Of a stretch of 64,000 bases of DNA, positions 36,103-47,979 are shown piece after piece. The position numbers and the translations under genes were made by a program. Positions within the stretch are counted from its first letter, which is position 1, and every line of letters starts with the position of its first letter. The notes beneath the pieces were generated by a model. That model saw only the letters and a program-made list of their open reading frames with translations. It did no database searches and was not told the origin of the DNA. This DNA comes from Tenebrio molitor (taxonomy: Eukaryota; Arthropoda; Insecta; Coleoptera; Tenebrionidae), in contig NC_091047.1 in NCBI RefSeq assembly GCF_963966145.1, positions 16,864,001-16,928,000 of the forward strand, in the 5' to 3' direction.

Positions 36103-36635
36103 TTTGAGCTTAAACAGAATTAAAAATAATAAACAGGGGAGACGTGGAAGTTGACAAGAATTTGACAGCTCGACCAGTCACCAGTGTTACCAATCAGATT
36201 GTCTATGGTGTAGACTCTAGACAATTTTTATAATAATTGTAATTCCTCAGTCTATGCAATAAATGCCGACAAATTGAGAGTTCACTCTTGTTTAGGCATC
36301 GATAAGAGCATATTTGATAAAATTACAACAGTACATGAACATTAAGACAAATAAAGTAAATGTAATATAATAGCAGCCAACACAACAGAAACAAAATAAC
36401 CAAAAATAACTCTCAATTCAATAGTCTCAAATCTCAATTCAATTCTCAATAAGTGTCAAAGGGTGGATGAATCTTATTGGGAATTTTGCATTATTCCCCG
36501 GTTCTCTCAAGGTAAATATCACATTGCAACATCTATTACTTATTTAATAATTCTCAATATTGTTGGAAATCGGTATTTAATTTTGTAGAACAATTTTTGG
36601 TCTATTACATAACTCTTAACCTCACTTTCACCTAG
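36103..36635. promoter_or_regulatory. Divergent promoter region, Sec13 / ATPsynCF6
   Basis: 533 bp between the two start codons. On the plus side a 5' UTR intron is visible (donor TCTCAAG|GTAAAT near 36511, acceptor TTCACCTAG just before the ATG at 36636). No TATA box stands out. Confidence 0.5.
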
Positions 36636-37012
36636 ATGTTGTCTTATCAAATTTTGGGGAACGTCCACAAGGCGACGCGGGCCGCGATTCATAGTCGCAA
36701 CATTGGAATTCTCGCCCCTTGTCTACAGAAGGCAACTGACCCAATTCAGCAATTGTTTGTTGAAAAACTCAGAGAATACAAGCAGAAGAGTGAAGGGTAA
36801 GTTTGTGCACCACTCTTATATCAATATTTTAAATAAATTGGTTAAGTGGTACCAAATTGGTGGAGCCATCTCCAGACATCCAGAAGGAGTTGACTTCCGA
36901 GTTGGACAAAGTGGCTAAAGCTTACGGTGGTGGTCCTGGAGTTGACATGACCCAGTTTCCCTCAATAAAATTCACTGATCCAGTTATTGACCCCATCAAC
37001 TTAGAAAAATAG
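36636..37012 (+). CDS. ATPsynCF6: ATP synthase-coupling factor 6, mitochondrial
   Basis: 108 aa in two exons (36636-36796, 36847-37012; 50 bp intron in phase 2). The N-terminus (MLSYQILGNVHKATRAAIHS) is basic and lacks acids, as a mitochondrial presequence should. The mature part has the F6 hallmarks: ATDPIQQLFVEKLREYKQKS, then DIQKELTSELDKVAKAYGGG and MTQFPSIKFTDPVID. F6 is part of the peripheral stalk that ties F1 to Fo in ATP synthase. AATAAA at about 37039. The 3' end runs into the 3' end of the POLE gene, whose stop is only about 53 bp past this stop. Confidence 0.95.
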
Positions 37013-37064
37013 AATTTTAGTAGTTTGTTGTAAAGTTAATAAACATTTAAAAGAAAATCGAGTT

Positions 37065-40000
37065 TTATTCATAAATTAAATGCAAAGTCTGTTCAGTGGT
37101 TTGCCTCAAAGCTGACATATTGAAGGTTTCAGCCAAGGAGTGAAATGTCTCGATTAACCTGACCAGATCATCTTTTGAAATTAGACATTTGAAATTTCCC
37201 GCACACTGACAGTGCATCATCAAATTGTCCATTTTTATCTGGCCACACTTTTTACATTGTAAATCTTGGAGATTGTAGGCGAGGAATTTTCTGTTGATCG
37301 TGTCGAGCAGAAAGAGCTCGATTTCGGCGTTGTCGTACGACGTGTTACATAACGGACACAACCAAGCCGAACTCGACCGATATTGGTCTCTTCCTAGGTC
37401 GATATCTCTGCAATGATTGCAAGCCTTGCAGATCACTTGAGGTATGACGTACGACACGGAAGTGTCCTTCCATACAGCCTTGTCCGAAAATTCTCCAACC
37501 CCTGCGAGGCACACGAATAATTAAAAACAAAACAAGAACAAAAAAACCTACCAACAAGACGCAACAAATTGCTTTTTAAATGAGCGACGGTGTCTTTTAT
37601 GGCCGAATCCAAACCCAGGACTTGGCAAATTGCCTTGATGAATTCCAGCGCCGGACTTGTGCCGTCAGCTGAAGGTTTGAGACGACTGTTGATCTTCTCG
37701 GTGATCCTTGATTCAAAGTTTTTAAAAGTGCTTATTTTCGACGCATTCGCTACTTACTGAAACAACTTCTGACTGATTTCCCCTGACAAAATTTCTTTGG
37801 CGTACTCGGCGACCTCCTCGTGGGCCCCCAGACCCAACGAGGGTTGACTACAAACCGCCCTGACAATCGTAGAATTTTCCATTTGCTTCATCCGAGTGTA
37901 CACCGCGTTGATATATCCTGCGATCACCGCGTTGAAACCGTTGCGACAACCTCCACTTTCCGGAAGACGCTCCGCTAAATTCCAGTTCATGACTACCGCT
38001 AACTACGACGAAACTTTCTCATTTCTCGATCAATCCTCGTTCCCAACACTCACCCCATCTTGTTCCTCATCGTCTTCCACATTTTCTTGACCGCTGACCT
38101 CGTTCTGCAAGCTGTCCGGGAGCTTCCCTTGAATCCCGGCGAAATTCGCTGCGTCCAGCCACACCAAATGCTCCCAACACTGCCTGTAGGTGATTTCCAA
38201 AGAGTGAAACAGCTCTTTGTTTCTGATGGAAGTAACCACGAACTCCACGTTGGCGATGGCGTCCTCGACGCTTTTCTTCTTCGAGCAGATGACGATCTTG
38301 TTAAAGTTGGCGTAAACGATGGTGCAACCCAGCCGCTTGAACTCCGCCACCAGTTGCAAGAATAGTTTCTTCATCAAGTTTTGGAGGGTTCTGAGCAGGG
38401 CAGGGTCGTAGAGGAGGGCTTTTGGCGACCTCAACCATCTGTAGAAGTGGATCACTTGGAAGTCGGCAAAAACGTTCCTGTGGAGGGAAATGTCTCTCAT
38501 CCAAGTGCTCGCCATGGTTCGCAAGATCCTGAAGGCTTCGGCGCACCTGGCGGTCTCGTCGTATGTGGTCACCGCGGAATTGTCGCCCACCAGGTCTTCC
38601 AAAGAAGTCACTGCCGCGGCATCGAACGCAGTGATGGCGCTCGTACCTTCGATATCGGTCACATGGTGTGACTGCAAGAGGGTGTTAATCGCCAAACTGT
38701 CAACGTCTAACTCTACGCAGACGCTGGAGTACCATCCAGGGACGTTACACACCTGAAGGTCGCAGTTTAAGAATATTTTTTATTTTGTCGCTACCGTAAA
38801 TACCTCGCTGGACCCCTCTTGATTCTCCGCCAGGAGTCTCGAATCGTTCTCCTGGACGCCTCCAAAGTCTGGCTTGTCCGTGGGCGAGCACCACATGACG
38901 TGATTCTGTCTTTCGAGATGACGCGCGTAGAAGAGATCTGAACCGAAGAGGGCCGGATCTGAGGGTATGTTGCCCACAGGAAGATGGAAGTAGCGACACT
39001 GCTCCGTCATCAAATCCAGGACGCGCTCGCTGTTCAGATAGTGTCGGAGAAGAGCTCGAGCCCCCACTTTCTGCCAGTCCATCACGTTGTACAGCTCCTC
39101 CATGTCCTGGACATGGATCTGGACCTGTGGAAAGTCGGAGAAGAGAGGGATGCGGCTTCGCAACGTGGTCATCTCCGTAGCGGACTGGACGGCGAGCAGA
39201 GTAGGTCCTTTCTTCTCATCTTTGTACACCTGGAGGGCCTTCTGGAGGTTCTTGTACACCTGATTGATGTCGGTCTCGATGCGCACCTCGAAAGTGATGG
39301 TGTCGGGTGGGAGCGAGTCTTCCTCGGAGCCCTTCTCCTTCCTAAATAAATGCAAAAGAAGTTTCTGGGGCTGTACTGAATGTTAACATCTAACTTACTT
39401 GGCTATTCGCTCGGCTTGGTACAGCTTTCCCAAATTCGGCATTAAATTAGTCCTGACAGAATCGACGACCACAACTACCGCCCTCTTCAGTGGATTTAGA
39501 AATAGGGCAAAGATCTGTTGAGGCTTGGTGGGATGTCGATGGTTGTAAAAGTACACGCGGCGCATGGAATGCTTCGGTAAATATTGTTGTCTCGTTGTAT
39601 TTATGTCCAAATCGTTCAGAGAGAAACTGTCTTGACTCGAAGTTCCTGGCAACACTTTACAGACACACCCAATACGAAGCAAAACGCGAAACAGGGGCGG
39701 GACTTGAGTCTCGTACACACCCTCCACGTTCGGGTCGGTCTGATCCAAGTACAGTTTTCTACCAATTAAAAAAACATATAGAGATTAAAGAAAAATCACC
39801 CCTAGTAAACATATCGCACCGCCACAGACACGCCTCACAAGAATTACCCACTCCAATCTATTAGTCAAATCATCCACACAGCCTTTCGTTGAAATTAATC
39901 AGACACGTCTTCACATCAGTTGGTCACCCCCACACACTAATTTTTGCTAAAACTTACCTGCCATGTTCTTGAAAGACTTCTTCGGGAACTGTGTACATGT

Positions 40001-43000
40001 ATAAATTAAACACCTGTCTAGATCTGGGCAACGTCCTGTTGCACTTCTTGAAAAGAGCCCCTTCTTCCACAGCTTTGGGTTCCTTCAAATTGGCGTAGAA
40101 GATTCTCGGCACCACCAACTTGACCTGGTGCAATTCGTTATGTACCAGGGCCCACAATTTATATTCTCCGGGTGTAGCGGTCGGTACCACTTGAATCACC
40201 TGCCAGGGTATCGTCAAAAGTGTCTTTTGCGCCCGTTGTATGAATCCCCCCAGAGTACCGTTCGCAGCTGACCGCAACACCGCGGTACTGCTCTTGATTT
40301 TCTTCTTGTTGCGGACCCCTTGATTCCTTTGTAGCGCTTGGAACACCCATTTGCGCTTCTGGAAGGCGATCCAAGCGTGGTGTTCCTCTGTGGTGGTACC
40401 GTAGGGTGGCGGATTTCCCATCACCTCTCTCCACGTCTTATTCAAGTCGTCCTCGTCGAATTCCGCGTCTTTGTCTGTACCTCTCTTGCGTTTGGACGTC
40501 GTCACCATGGGACGCTTTTCTCCTGGAGACTTTTTCTTACCGAAATCTTCCATGTCGGTGATTTGTGGTTTGGGGGCGGCCGAAAACATGTCGGTGATTC
40601 GACGTTGTTTGAAGGTGTCGTTCTTCTCGAGCATTTTTTTGTGGAGCCAATCAGGGTGACGGACTCGAGGTACCGGATTAGGTACTCCTTGCATGGCCGC
40701 CGGGATGGTGATGATCTTCTGAATGGCTCCGCCCAATCGCTCGATGTAGTAATTCCAATCGAGAATGTCGCGGATGTCGACGTCGTTCAAAGAGGAGTCC
40801 TTCAGCCATTTCCTCAGGTAGTACTTTTGGACGGTGATGTCGGATTGAAAGATCGCCAAAGGTATGGCCCTGGACAATTAGAACGATCATTTTATAAAAC
40901 CTACAGTAGCATAAGAAGACAAAAGACTTGTACCACATCAGTACTGACCTCTCGGTGACTGGTGCTCCGTCTGGCTTCTTGGAGATGACATACTTGCAAG
41001 CCAAACCGGCATCCTTCACCATTTGATCCCCTAGAAATTCAGCCAGACGCTTGGCGGTACTGATCGAAGTACTCTTCTGTGCGCCGTACTCTTCCAGCTT
41101 CTTCGACATGGATCGATTTTCCGAGATCAGATCGAACAGTTCCGAATCGGGCATGTTGCGCCCATGCGAGAACAAAACATCCAACCAATAATCAGCCACT
41201 TGAGCCACGGCGGCGTAACACGACTCCAACGTGTCACCTTTGAGAAACGCTTCAAAAACAGACGACTGGAAGTTTTTGATCAATTGCAACTCGCCCCGAC
41301 GTTTCACCTCAAAACTAACAATCATCACAATAGACACGTACATTTCGCTCTAATGGTACCCTTTCAGTTCCGCCAAAGTACCATCGAAGTTGAAGACGGC
41401 GTACCGCTTCTTCAGCTTCTTGCCCTCCTCCTTGGATGCAGGCAACACCATCGCCTTGTAGGGACCGTCGACTTCGAAGAAAATCGAATTCTCGCTCCTC
41501 TCTTCGTAAGTCAGGGTGTCGGGATCCGTCAGATCGTGGTACTGATCGTTGGTGAAGTGTTCCTTCACCATGGCGTTGAGTACCGCGTTGGGGTATGATA
41601 TCACGAGTTTCTTTTTCTTCTCGTGGTTGGTGTGGAGGGTGAAGTTTTCGGGGAAAGAAGCGGGAAGGATGCACCAGATGCCGTCGGTATCCAATTCTAG
41701 GGGTCTCCCCACTTGTTCGATGATCTCGCGGGCCCTCATTATTATGTTGGCACCAGTGTAACACACGATTCCCGCCATCTCCATGCTGTGCCAGCGGGCT
41801 CTGAAAAATTGAGTCCCCCACGGATCCACTCGTAACTCTCTTTTTGCTAAAAAAAAAAAAAAACCAGTACTCACCCCCTGCGCATAACATAGCCGTAGAA
41901 CGAGTTCAAGATGCACTTGTGGGCCAATTGGAGGGAGTCGTACAGCACCTCCCTGTTCTTGGCCGACTTGATCTCGGCCGCATCGCCGCCTTTGGTGGCG
42001 GCATTTACCGCCTGTTTCGCTTTTTTCGACAAGTCTTTGTATTCGTACCTGAAATCGCTGAAATGAACGACCGATATGGACAAAACCAGAGACTCAACCT
42101 TCTGTCCCTAAAAGCCCGGACAGTGTCGACATAAAACGAATTCTCCTTTTGACAGATGGTGGTGATGCGTTCCTCCACCTTCGTCACCTTCACCTTTTTG
42201 TACACTTTGCGGCAGTAGATGTTGAGGCGTTTCTTCTCCAAGTCGGCCTGTTCTTGCTTGGTCAACTGGTGGTAGGCTCTGGGTGCTTCTCCGGGGAACT
42301 TCGGAGGAAACTTCTCCGTTTCTAGTTGCTGTTGGATCGTGTGGTACTCGTTTCTAGACGCGGGCACTGAGATCGAGAAGTCTAAAGTAAACACATCTGA
42401 CCAATTCATCATTACTCACTGTATTCAGCCCTCCACATCCAACTCATGTTCCTCTGGCATCTGGCTCCGGGTCTGTTGAAGTCGCAAGAAGCGCAGATGG
42501 TCTCGTCGACCATGGCGCACGGTTGGAGTCGATTGGTGAGAATAATGTTGGGGTACATCGCCCCCACGTCCAAGTGGTAGATCAGAGGCCGTTCTAATCT
42601 CATCGGTTGTTCCTTCAGGGAGGTCAACTTGGCGACGATTTCTTCAGAGACCGCCTCCAGATTGATTACGTCGGCAAGAGGCACTCCCTCTTCAATCTCT
42701 ATGGCGTGAGCTAAAGTCTTCGGCACTTGATCGATCAGTTTGTTGAGGGCTTCGATTTCCAAACGAAATCTGCAAGGGATGTCCGCGCGGAACACCCCTG
42801 ATTCGAGGGCCTCGACGTGACCCCCGACGTAAGTCTCTTGATGTAAAAGGTGACCGTCGTCCGTTAGTTTATTGAAAATGGTTTCTTCCTTGTTGGGGAA
42901 GATTATGTTGCAGTGGAAGGCCTCCACCATCAACAGAGCCTCACACAGGGTTCCTAGATGGAAGTTGAAAATCGAGAAAAAAAGATGTTACAGTCTCACC

Positions 43001-44973
43001 GGAGCCTTTGCGCAACACTTCATCCGGTTCGCAGGGGATTATGGTACACAATGCGAAGATAAAGGGGTGGACGTACTGCATGTAGAGGTAGTAAGTGGCA
43101 ACGGCGTCGGAAACCGAGTAATTTGAGAGAACCTGGGGTTGAGAGGCGGCCAAAGGGCACATCTCTTCGGGATCCAACTCTACAGGGTCGTATCTATAAA
43201 CACCCAAGAGAGTAACACCAAATCCGTACATACATATTAATACAGAAATATTTTGTGTAGGAAATTGTACATTTACCCCACCCCTTTATGATGCAAGCCT
43301 ATGGTTTGTGATACAAGCCTATGGGGACACATTATAAGCGTTTTAACCCCGCCTTCTACGGGGTACTGTCCATTACCGCTTACAAATTGTACCTTGACCC
43401 CACCTTCTGCAAAATTCCAACCACTAACTGAACTTTGGCGCCACCTTTCCCAATTTTATCATTTTTATGTGCAATTTTATGTTATTTACCTGAGTTTAGC
43501 TTTGGCTACGGCCTTGAGATTCTGCGATCCGACCGGCAGATACGAATCCCTCTTGACCCAACAAAGACAGTCCATGTGGATGGCGGGGCGGCAAGAATAA
43601 ACGTCATTTCTGTCCCTCGAAAATCCAATTTCTTGCTTCATGTCCAGGTCGTAGACCGCCGCTCTGGTTTCGACGAAGGGCCAATCGAAGAAGTCGCCGT
43701 TGTATGTAACAAAAATGTGAGGGCGCACGTCCATTATGTGGTCGAAAAATTTCTGAATCAATGCCATTTCGTTCGGTTCATTAAAAATCGTGAATTTTCC
43801 CTCAAATTCTGGTTTTGGTGTGTATTCAAAATCCTCAATGTCTGATGATAAAATTTCCCGGTTGGTTATCAGATAACCTTGACCATCAATCATGTAGGAA
43901 ATCATCATGATTTGATCAGTGTTGGCGTCGGGAAATTTTAGCGGGAGTTTTGTTGTTTCTATGTCAAAAGCAAGAACGATGGGTTCAGGGCGTTCAATGA
44001 TGTCGTTACGCATGGTGATTAAGGGAGGGTCAGTGGTAGCTCCTTTGCATTTTATTGTGTACCAACACCCGCAAAAAATTTTTAAATCGATGGAAACCCT
44101 GACGTGATAGGGTACATCATATTCTCTGAAATTTAAAAAAAAAAAATCGAGGAAATTATCATTTTGCAGAATATATACCGGATGTCTAAGATATTTTCCA
44201 TTTGATCTGTAACAGCTTTCGACACTGTCGCAATTGTCTTCTCTGTTAAAATATCTGTCAGCATTTCAGTATAAAAAGTATTTGAATTTTCACGCTCTTT
44301 ATTTCTTCTGACAACTTTTAAAATTTCCTTTCTAACCTTAATTAAATCAGTCTGATTAAAAAATGACAGTTTGATGTATCTTTGCTTTAGTCCAATGAGA
44401 TGATTGGGCTGCAATTTTTTAAATGATTTAAGTAAAATCAAATGCAAGACACAAATTTACCAGATCCAAATCTTCTTTCGTAATAATTTCAATTTTGCCA
44501 ATAGTCCCTGCAAATTTCTTGCTCAAAAACTGGGAAACTTCTTGTAAAAGTTCCCTTCTGGTTAAAATGTAAAAATAGGGCATATAACAATACGACACTT
44601 TAAAACGGGTACCATCTTCTTCCATAAAATAAAAATCTACTGCTGCTACTAATCGTTTGTCTTCATCTAATATCTCACTCTACAAAAAAAAATATTACAA
44701 ACGCTTTACAGATTCCAATCTTATTACTGAGTGCATGTTTAGCAAAAATCCGGTTCTTTCTGTGTGATCCCGCACCCTTTCAAAGCCGTATTTCGCGTCG
44801 ATTGTATCATTTTCGATTATTAGACGCAACCTAACCTCTGAAGTTTCTTCCCTAAAACATCACAGTAAGAAAAGTAGTGACAACTAGAAAAGTCACCTGT
44901 TGGAGTCGGTATTTCTTTTAAATGATTTGGTTTCACGCTCTGGGCGATATTTTTCTGTAATTTCTTGCATCAT
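37065..44973 (-). CDS. PolE1: DNA polymerase epsilon catalytic subunit (POLE)
   Basis: Leading-strand replicative polymerase. Eighteen exons, in order: 44973-44897, 44851-44728, 44679-44461, 44408-44179, 44125-43490, 43193-43000, 42953-42420, 42381-42099, 42048-41875, 41800-41360, 41314-40949, 40869-39958, 39758-39399, 39341-38804, 38752-38054, 38002-37758, 37706-37552, 37501-37065 (6624 nt, 2207 aa; human is about 2286). Proofreading exonuclease: FDIETTKLP near residue 270. Cys motif ICASCDFNRPGARC just after motif A, known in this family to hold an iron-sulfur cluster. Polymerase motifs: DVGAMYPNIILTNRLQP (about 622), CILNSFYGYVMRRG (about 814), LELDTDGIWC (about 858). Inactive second polymerase half, then C-terminal zinc sites CKACNHC/CPLC and CKKC/CQC (about 2086-2161), which bind the B subunit. 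Two ATGs in a row at the start; I take the upstream one. The exon 15/16 and 16/17 junctions are the least certain. Confidence 0.95.
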
Positions 44974-45803
44974 TTTTCAATGTTTAAACTCTCATCTCAC
45001 CTATTGACATGATTTTCGCGCCTTTTTGATGCTATAGAACAATTGTTCTTTTGACATTGGCAATACTGCGCACTTCTAGAATTAAAACCGTGGAGGGAGA
45101 AAAGTCTTTTCTCCCTCCACGATTAAAACTATAGTTATTTTTATATTAAGTGCGTGAAGAGAGTGTTTTTTGTGCATGAAAAGGTCTTTTACGCCGAGAC
45201 GAAGGTCGAGGCAGTATAAGCCTTTGAATGCACAAAAACATCTTCACGCACGAAATATAAACAATATTTTTCTATAATTGATTCAAAAAATTGAAATTAA
45301 AAATTCAAATTTTTGAAGGAACTCTGAAGTTTCAATGCAGTGACCATGTTGCTAGGTAACTAATAAAATACAGTGCGTGAAGTGAAACACAGAAATAGTC
45401 GTGTGCGTGAAATCGCATTTCACACACTGTTTTGTATGGTTTCTATGGTTTCGATCTTACTAACAATGCAAAAAGAAATACACGTTAGAAAATGACCCAC
45501 TTCAGGCACCGATAACTATGCGTGAATTTCAATTTTTTGAATCAATAATAGAAAAAAGTTATTAAAACTTCACTGTATACACAAGAATGCGACTTTATTT
45601 ATAATAAAATGTACAATACGATTTAAAAGAGGAACTAAATCTGTATTAGTAATCAATAAACAATTTTATCTTAAACAATTGCAATGAACGTAATATCTTT
45701 AGTGATTTTAGTTCTACGAACTAAGAGGCACGGCTGCACTTGTGCCGCCATTTTAACAAATCAAATTTGAAATAATCACCCAAGGCACATTTCATGCAAA
45801 ATG
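44974..45803. other. Intergenic region with one mobile element
   Basis: Between POLE and IntS11. It holds the 45130-45558 element. On either side is AT-rich sequence, with a small hairpin at about 45088-45122 (GGAGGGAGAAAAG / CTTTTCTCCCTCC). Confidence 0.6.
45130..45558. mobile_element. ~430 bp foldback element, copy 1
   Basis: Nearly identical to 60914-61342 in reverse complement over its whole length. Shared blocks include GTGCGTGAAGAGAGTGTTTTT, ACGCCGAGACGAAGGTCGAG, GTTACTAGCAACATGG-type and CACTTCAGGCACCGATAACT. Repeated GTGCGTGAA/TTCACGCAC motifs give internal pairing. No open frame. Confidence 0.8.
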
Positions 45804-47591
45804 CTATTGTCCCATACAGTTCAGCATATTCAGGATGTAACTGCCCAAATCTTCGTCTTGATTGGTCCACGAAACGTACACATTCTTTTGCTCGTCTTCA
45901 TCGCCTTCAACTTTAACCAAAACTGACTCTACAGAGATTTCACCTTCTGCAAAGGTAACAGACCACTGTGGCAAATTTTCTTTGATGAAAAGATGCAACT
46001 TATGCGCGGTGGAAAGCGCCGGTCCCGTATCGTTGATGTGGACGGTTGAAGAAAATCTTATGATGTGTCTGTTAATCCCGGCTTCTTTGCACGCATCGTC
46101 GACATCCATCAAGCAGACGTTGTTCTCCCTCATGACCAAGACGCCATGAAGGGTGCGTCTACGTTTCGGATCGGGGGGCAAAGCGCTGAATTTTTTCGCT
46201 TCGGTTTTGAGCAAAGGGAGAGACACGTCGATGGGGATTTTTACGGGGGTACTGATAACGCAAGTTTCTCCGTTGGCGGGGTTGTAGCACTTCAGATTGA
46301 ATTCCTGTTGGATTTTCTGTTTGAGAAACTCCATCTTCTCGGCTTCTCCGTGGACCAACATGACGTTGCGAGGTTCGCAGTGCTGGATCAACTGCATGAT
46401 GCCCTTGGCATCGGCGTGAGCCGAAAAGCTCATGTATTCGACAGACATCTTTACTTCGACGATTTGCTTGTTCTCGAATTCGACTCGCTTGGCCCCGTTC
46501 AGTATTTTATGACCTACGGTGCCTTGGACGCAGAAGCCCGGCATTATCACCATGTTGTTCTCGTTTGGGGCCCACTTTTTGAAAATTTGTAGGCTTAAGC
46601 CTGCGTGCAACATACCGGGAGTGGCGAAGACTACCATGGGTCCCGGATTATCAATGTATTGTCTGTCGAAAGGTTTGATGTGCTTGAAGTCGAACATGTT
46701 TCTTTGGACGAAGGTCTTCCGGATCTTCTGATTGGTCCACGTTATGAACATTTTGTAGTAGTTGTTGGCTTTTTCTGTGAGGCCCAGAGCGAAGTAAACT
46801 GGCGCTTTGAGGTTCATCCGCTCCCAATAAGTTTCTAATAAAATACACAACTCTTGGGCCCTACCTAATGCAAATACGGGGATCAAAACCTTGCCCCCTC
46901 GGTCCATACATTCATGCACTTTTTTCAAAAAGTCGCGCTCACGACACCTTTTCGAGTCCCTAATGGTTGTCGCGTATGTAGACTCAGATATTAGCAAATC
47001 AGGTCGACATTTGTCTATCCATGCAGCACCCAAGTGTCGATCAGGCGTCATGTTGTAGTCTCCCGTGTAGACCACCGACTGAGACCCCACCCTTATCCAG
47101 AACATCCCCGCCCCCAACACGTGTCCCGCGTAATACGCTTTGATCTCGATCTCGCTGTCCACCATCAAAGACTGGTGCAGAGTTACCGCTATCACTTTCT
47201 TCATGCAGTCTTTGATCATCTGCGACGTGAAAAAATTTTGGTCACCTTTCTTCTCCACTGACACCTTCCTCATATCCTCCAGCAAAATAGGGGCTATAGC
47301 TTTGGTCGGATGGGTCATATAGATGGGGCCCGAATAGCCGACCATTTCGGACATGTAGGGAAGGGCGCCACAGTGATCCAAATGAAAATGCGAAATTATG
47401 ACGCAATCGATGTACGAAGTGAGGGGACCCTCTTGAGATATGTAGGAGAAGTCAGGAAAGCGGCGCTCGTCGTTGAACCCCATGTGCATACCACAGTCCA
47501 GCATGATGTTCTTGCCCCCCATTGTGAGGAGGATGCAGCTACGACCGACGTCCTGGCCGGCCCCCAGAGGGGTTAACTTGATGTCAGGCAT
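45804..47591 (-). CDS. IntS11: Integrator complex subunit 11 (CPSF73-like RNA endonuclease)
   Basis: 595 aa, intronless. The first ATG is at 47591; a GTG three codons upstream is in frame but not a normal start. A metallo-beta-lactamase / beta-CASP nuclease: GAGQDVGRSC, then the zinc-binding HFHLDH (about residues 68-73), GHVLGAGMFW, YTGDYNMTPDRHLG, the beta-CASP region (FALGRAQELC, ATPGMLHAGLS), and SFSAHADAKG and MLVHGEAEKMEFL near the C-terminal end of the catalytic part. Length and C-terminal domain match INTS11, while CPSF73 is longer and differs in its C-terminus. It cleaves U snRNA precursors and paused nascent transcripts in the nucleus, paired with IntS9. Divergent from PIGG. Confidence 0.96.
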   Translation of the reverse strand: MPDIKLTPLGAGQDVGRSCILLTMGGKNIMLDCGMHMGFNDERRFPDFSYISQEGPLTSYIDCVIISHFHLDHCGALPYMSEMVGYSGPIYMTHPTKAIAPILLEDMRKVSVEKKGDQNFFTSQMIKDCMKKVIAVTLHQSLMVDSEIEIKAYYAGHVLGAGMFWIRVGSQSVVYTGDYNMTPDRHLGAAWIDKCRPDLLISESTYATTIRDSKRCRERDFLKKVHECMDRGGKVLIPVFALGRAQELCILLETYWERMNLKAPVYFALGLTEKANNYYKMFITWTNQKIRKTFVQRNMFDFKHIKPFDRQYIDNPGPMVVFATPGMLHAGLSLQIFKKWAPNENNMVIMPGFCVQGTVGHKILNGAKRVEFENKQIVEVKMSVEYMSFSAHADAKGIMQLIQHCEPRNVMLVHGEAEKMEFLKQKIQQEFNLKCYNPANGETCVISTPVKIPIDVSLPLLKTEAKKFSALPPDPKRRRTLHGVLVMRENNVCLMDVDDACKEAGINRHIIRFSSTVHINDTGPALSTAHKLHLFIKENLPQWSVTFAEGEISVESVLVKVEGDEDEQKNVYVSWTNQDEDLGSYILNMLNCMGQ

Positions 47592-47979
47592 GGTGTTCAC
47601 AAATCAGTCACTTTAATGAACTAACACAACACATCCACACCGGTTGTATTTCAGGTTATGTTTATTTTGTTATATATCATTCTATCATGAGACAATTGAA
47701 CTACTAACAATAACAAATCGTGGCGTCACTTTGACACCTGTCAAATGTAGATGTCTCAGAATTTGTAAAATTAATAATTATTAACAATTATGCTGGGGTT
47801 GTGTGGTTGTGTTATTTAATCATTGATAAGACTGATTAAACGTAGATAAAATGCGACGGAAATACAGAAAAAAATGTGCGAGGTGTGCCAAAATCAAAAG
47901 AGTATAATCGCATTGCTCTATCTGTCAGGTGTCAAACACATCATTCAATTTTGAATTTCTCCTAAAATATTTTTTAATA
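47592..47979. promoter_or_regulatory. Divergent promoter region, IntS11 / PIGG
   Basis: 388 bp between two start codons pointing away from each other. AT-rich, no TATA box in a convincing position. Probably contains both transcription starts. Confidence 0.5.

Noticed and set aside
46065..46592. 175-codon plus-strand frame opposite IntS11
   Set aside because: Mirror frame of a strongly conserved gene; no splice or start context.
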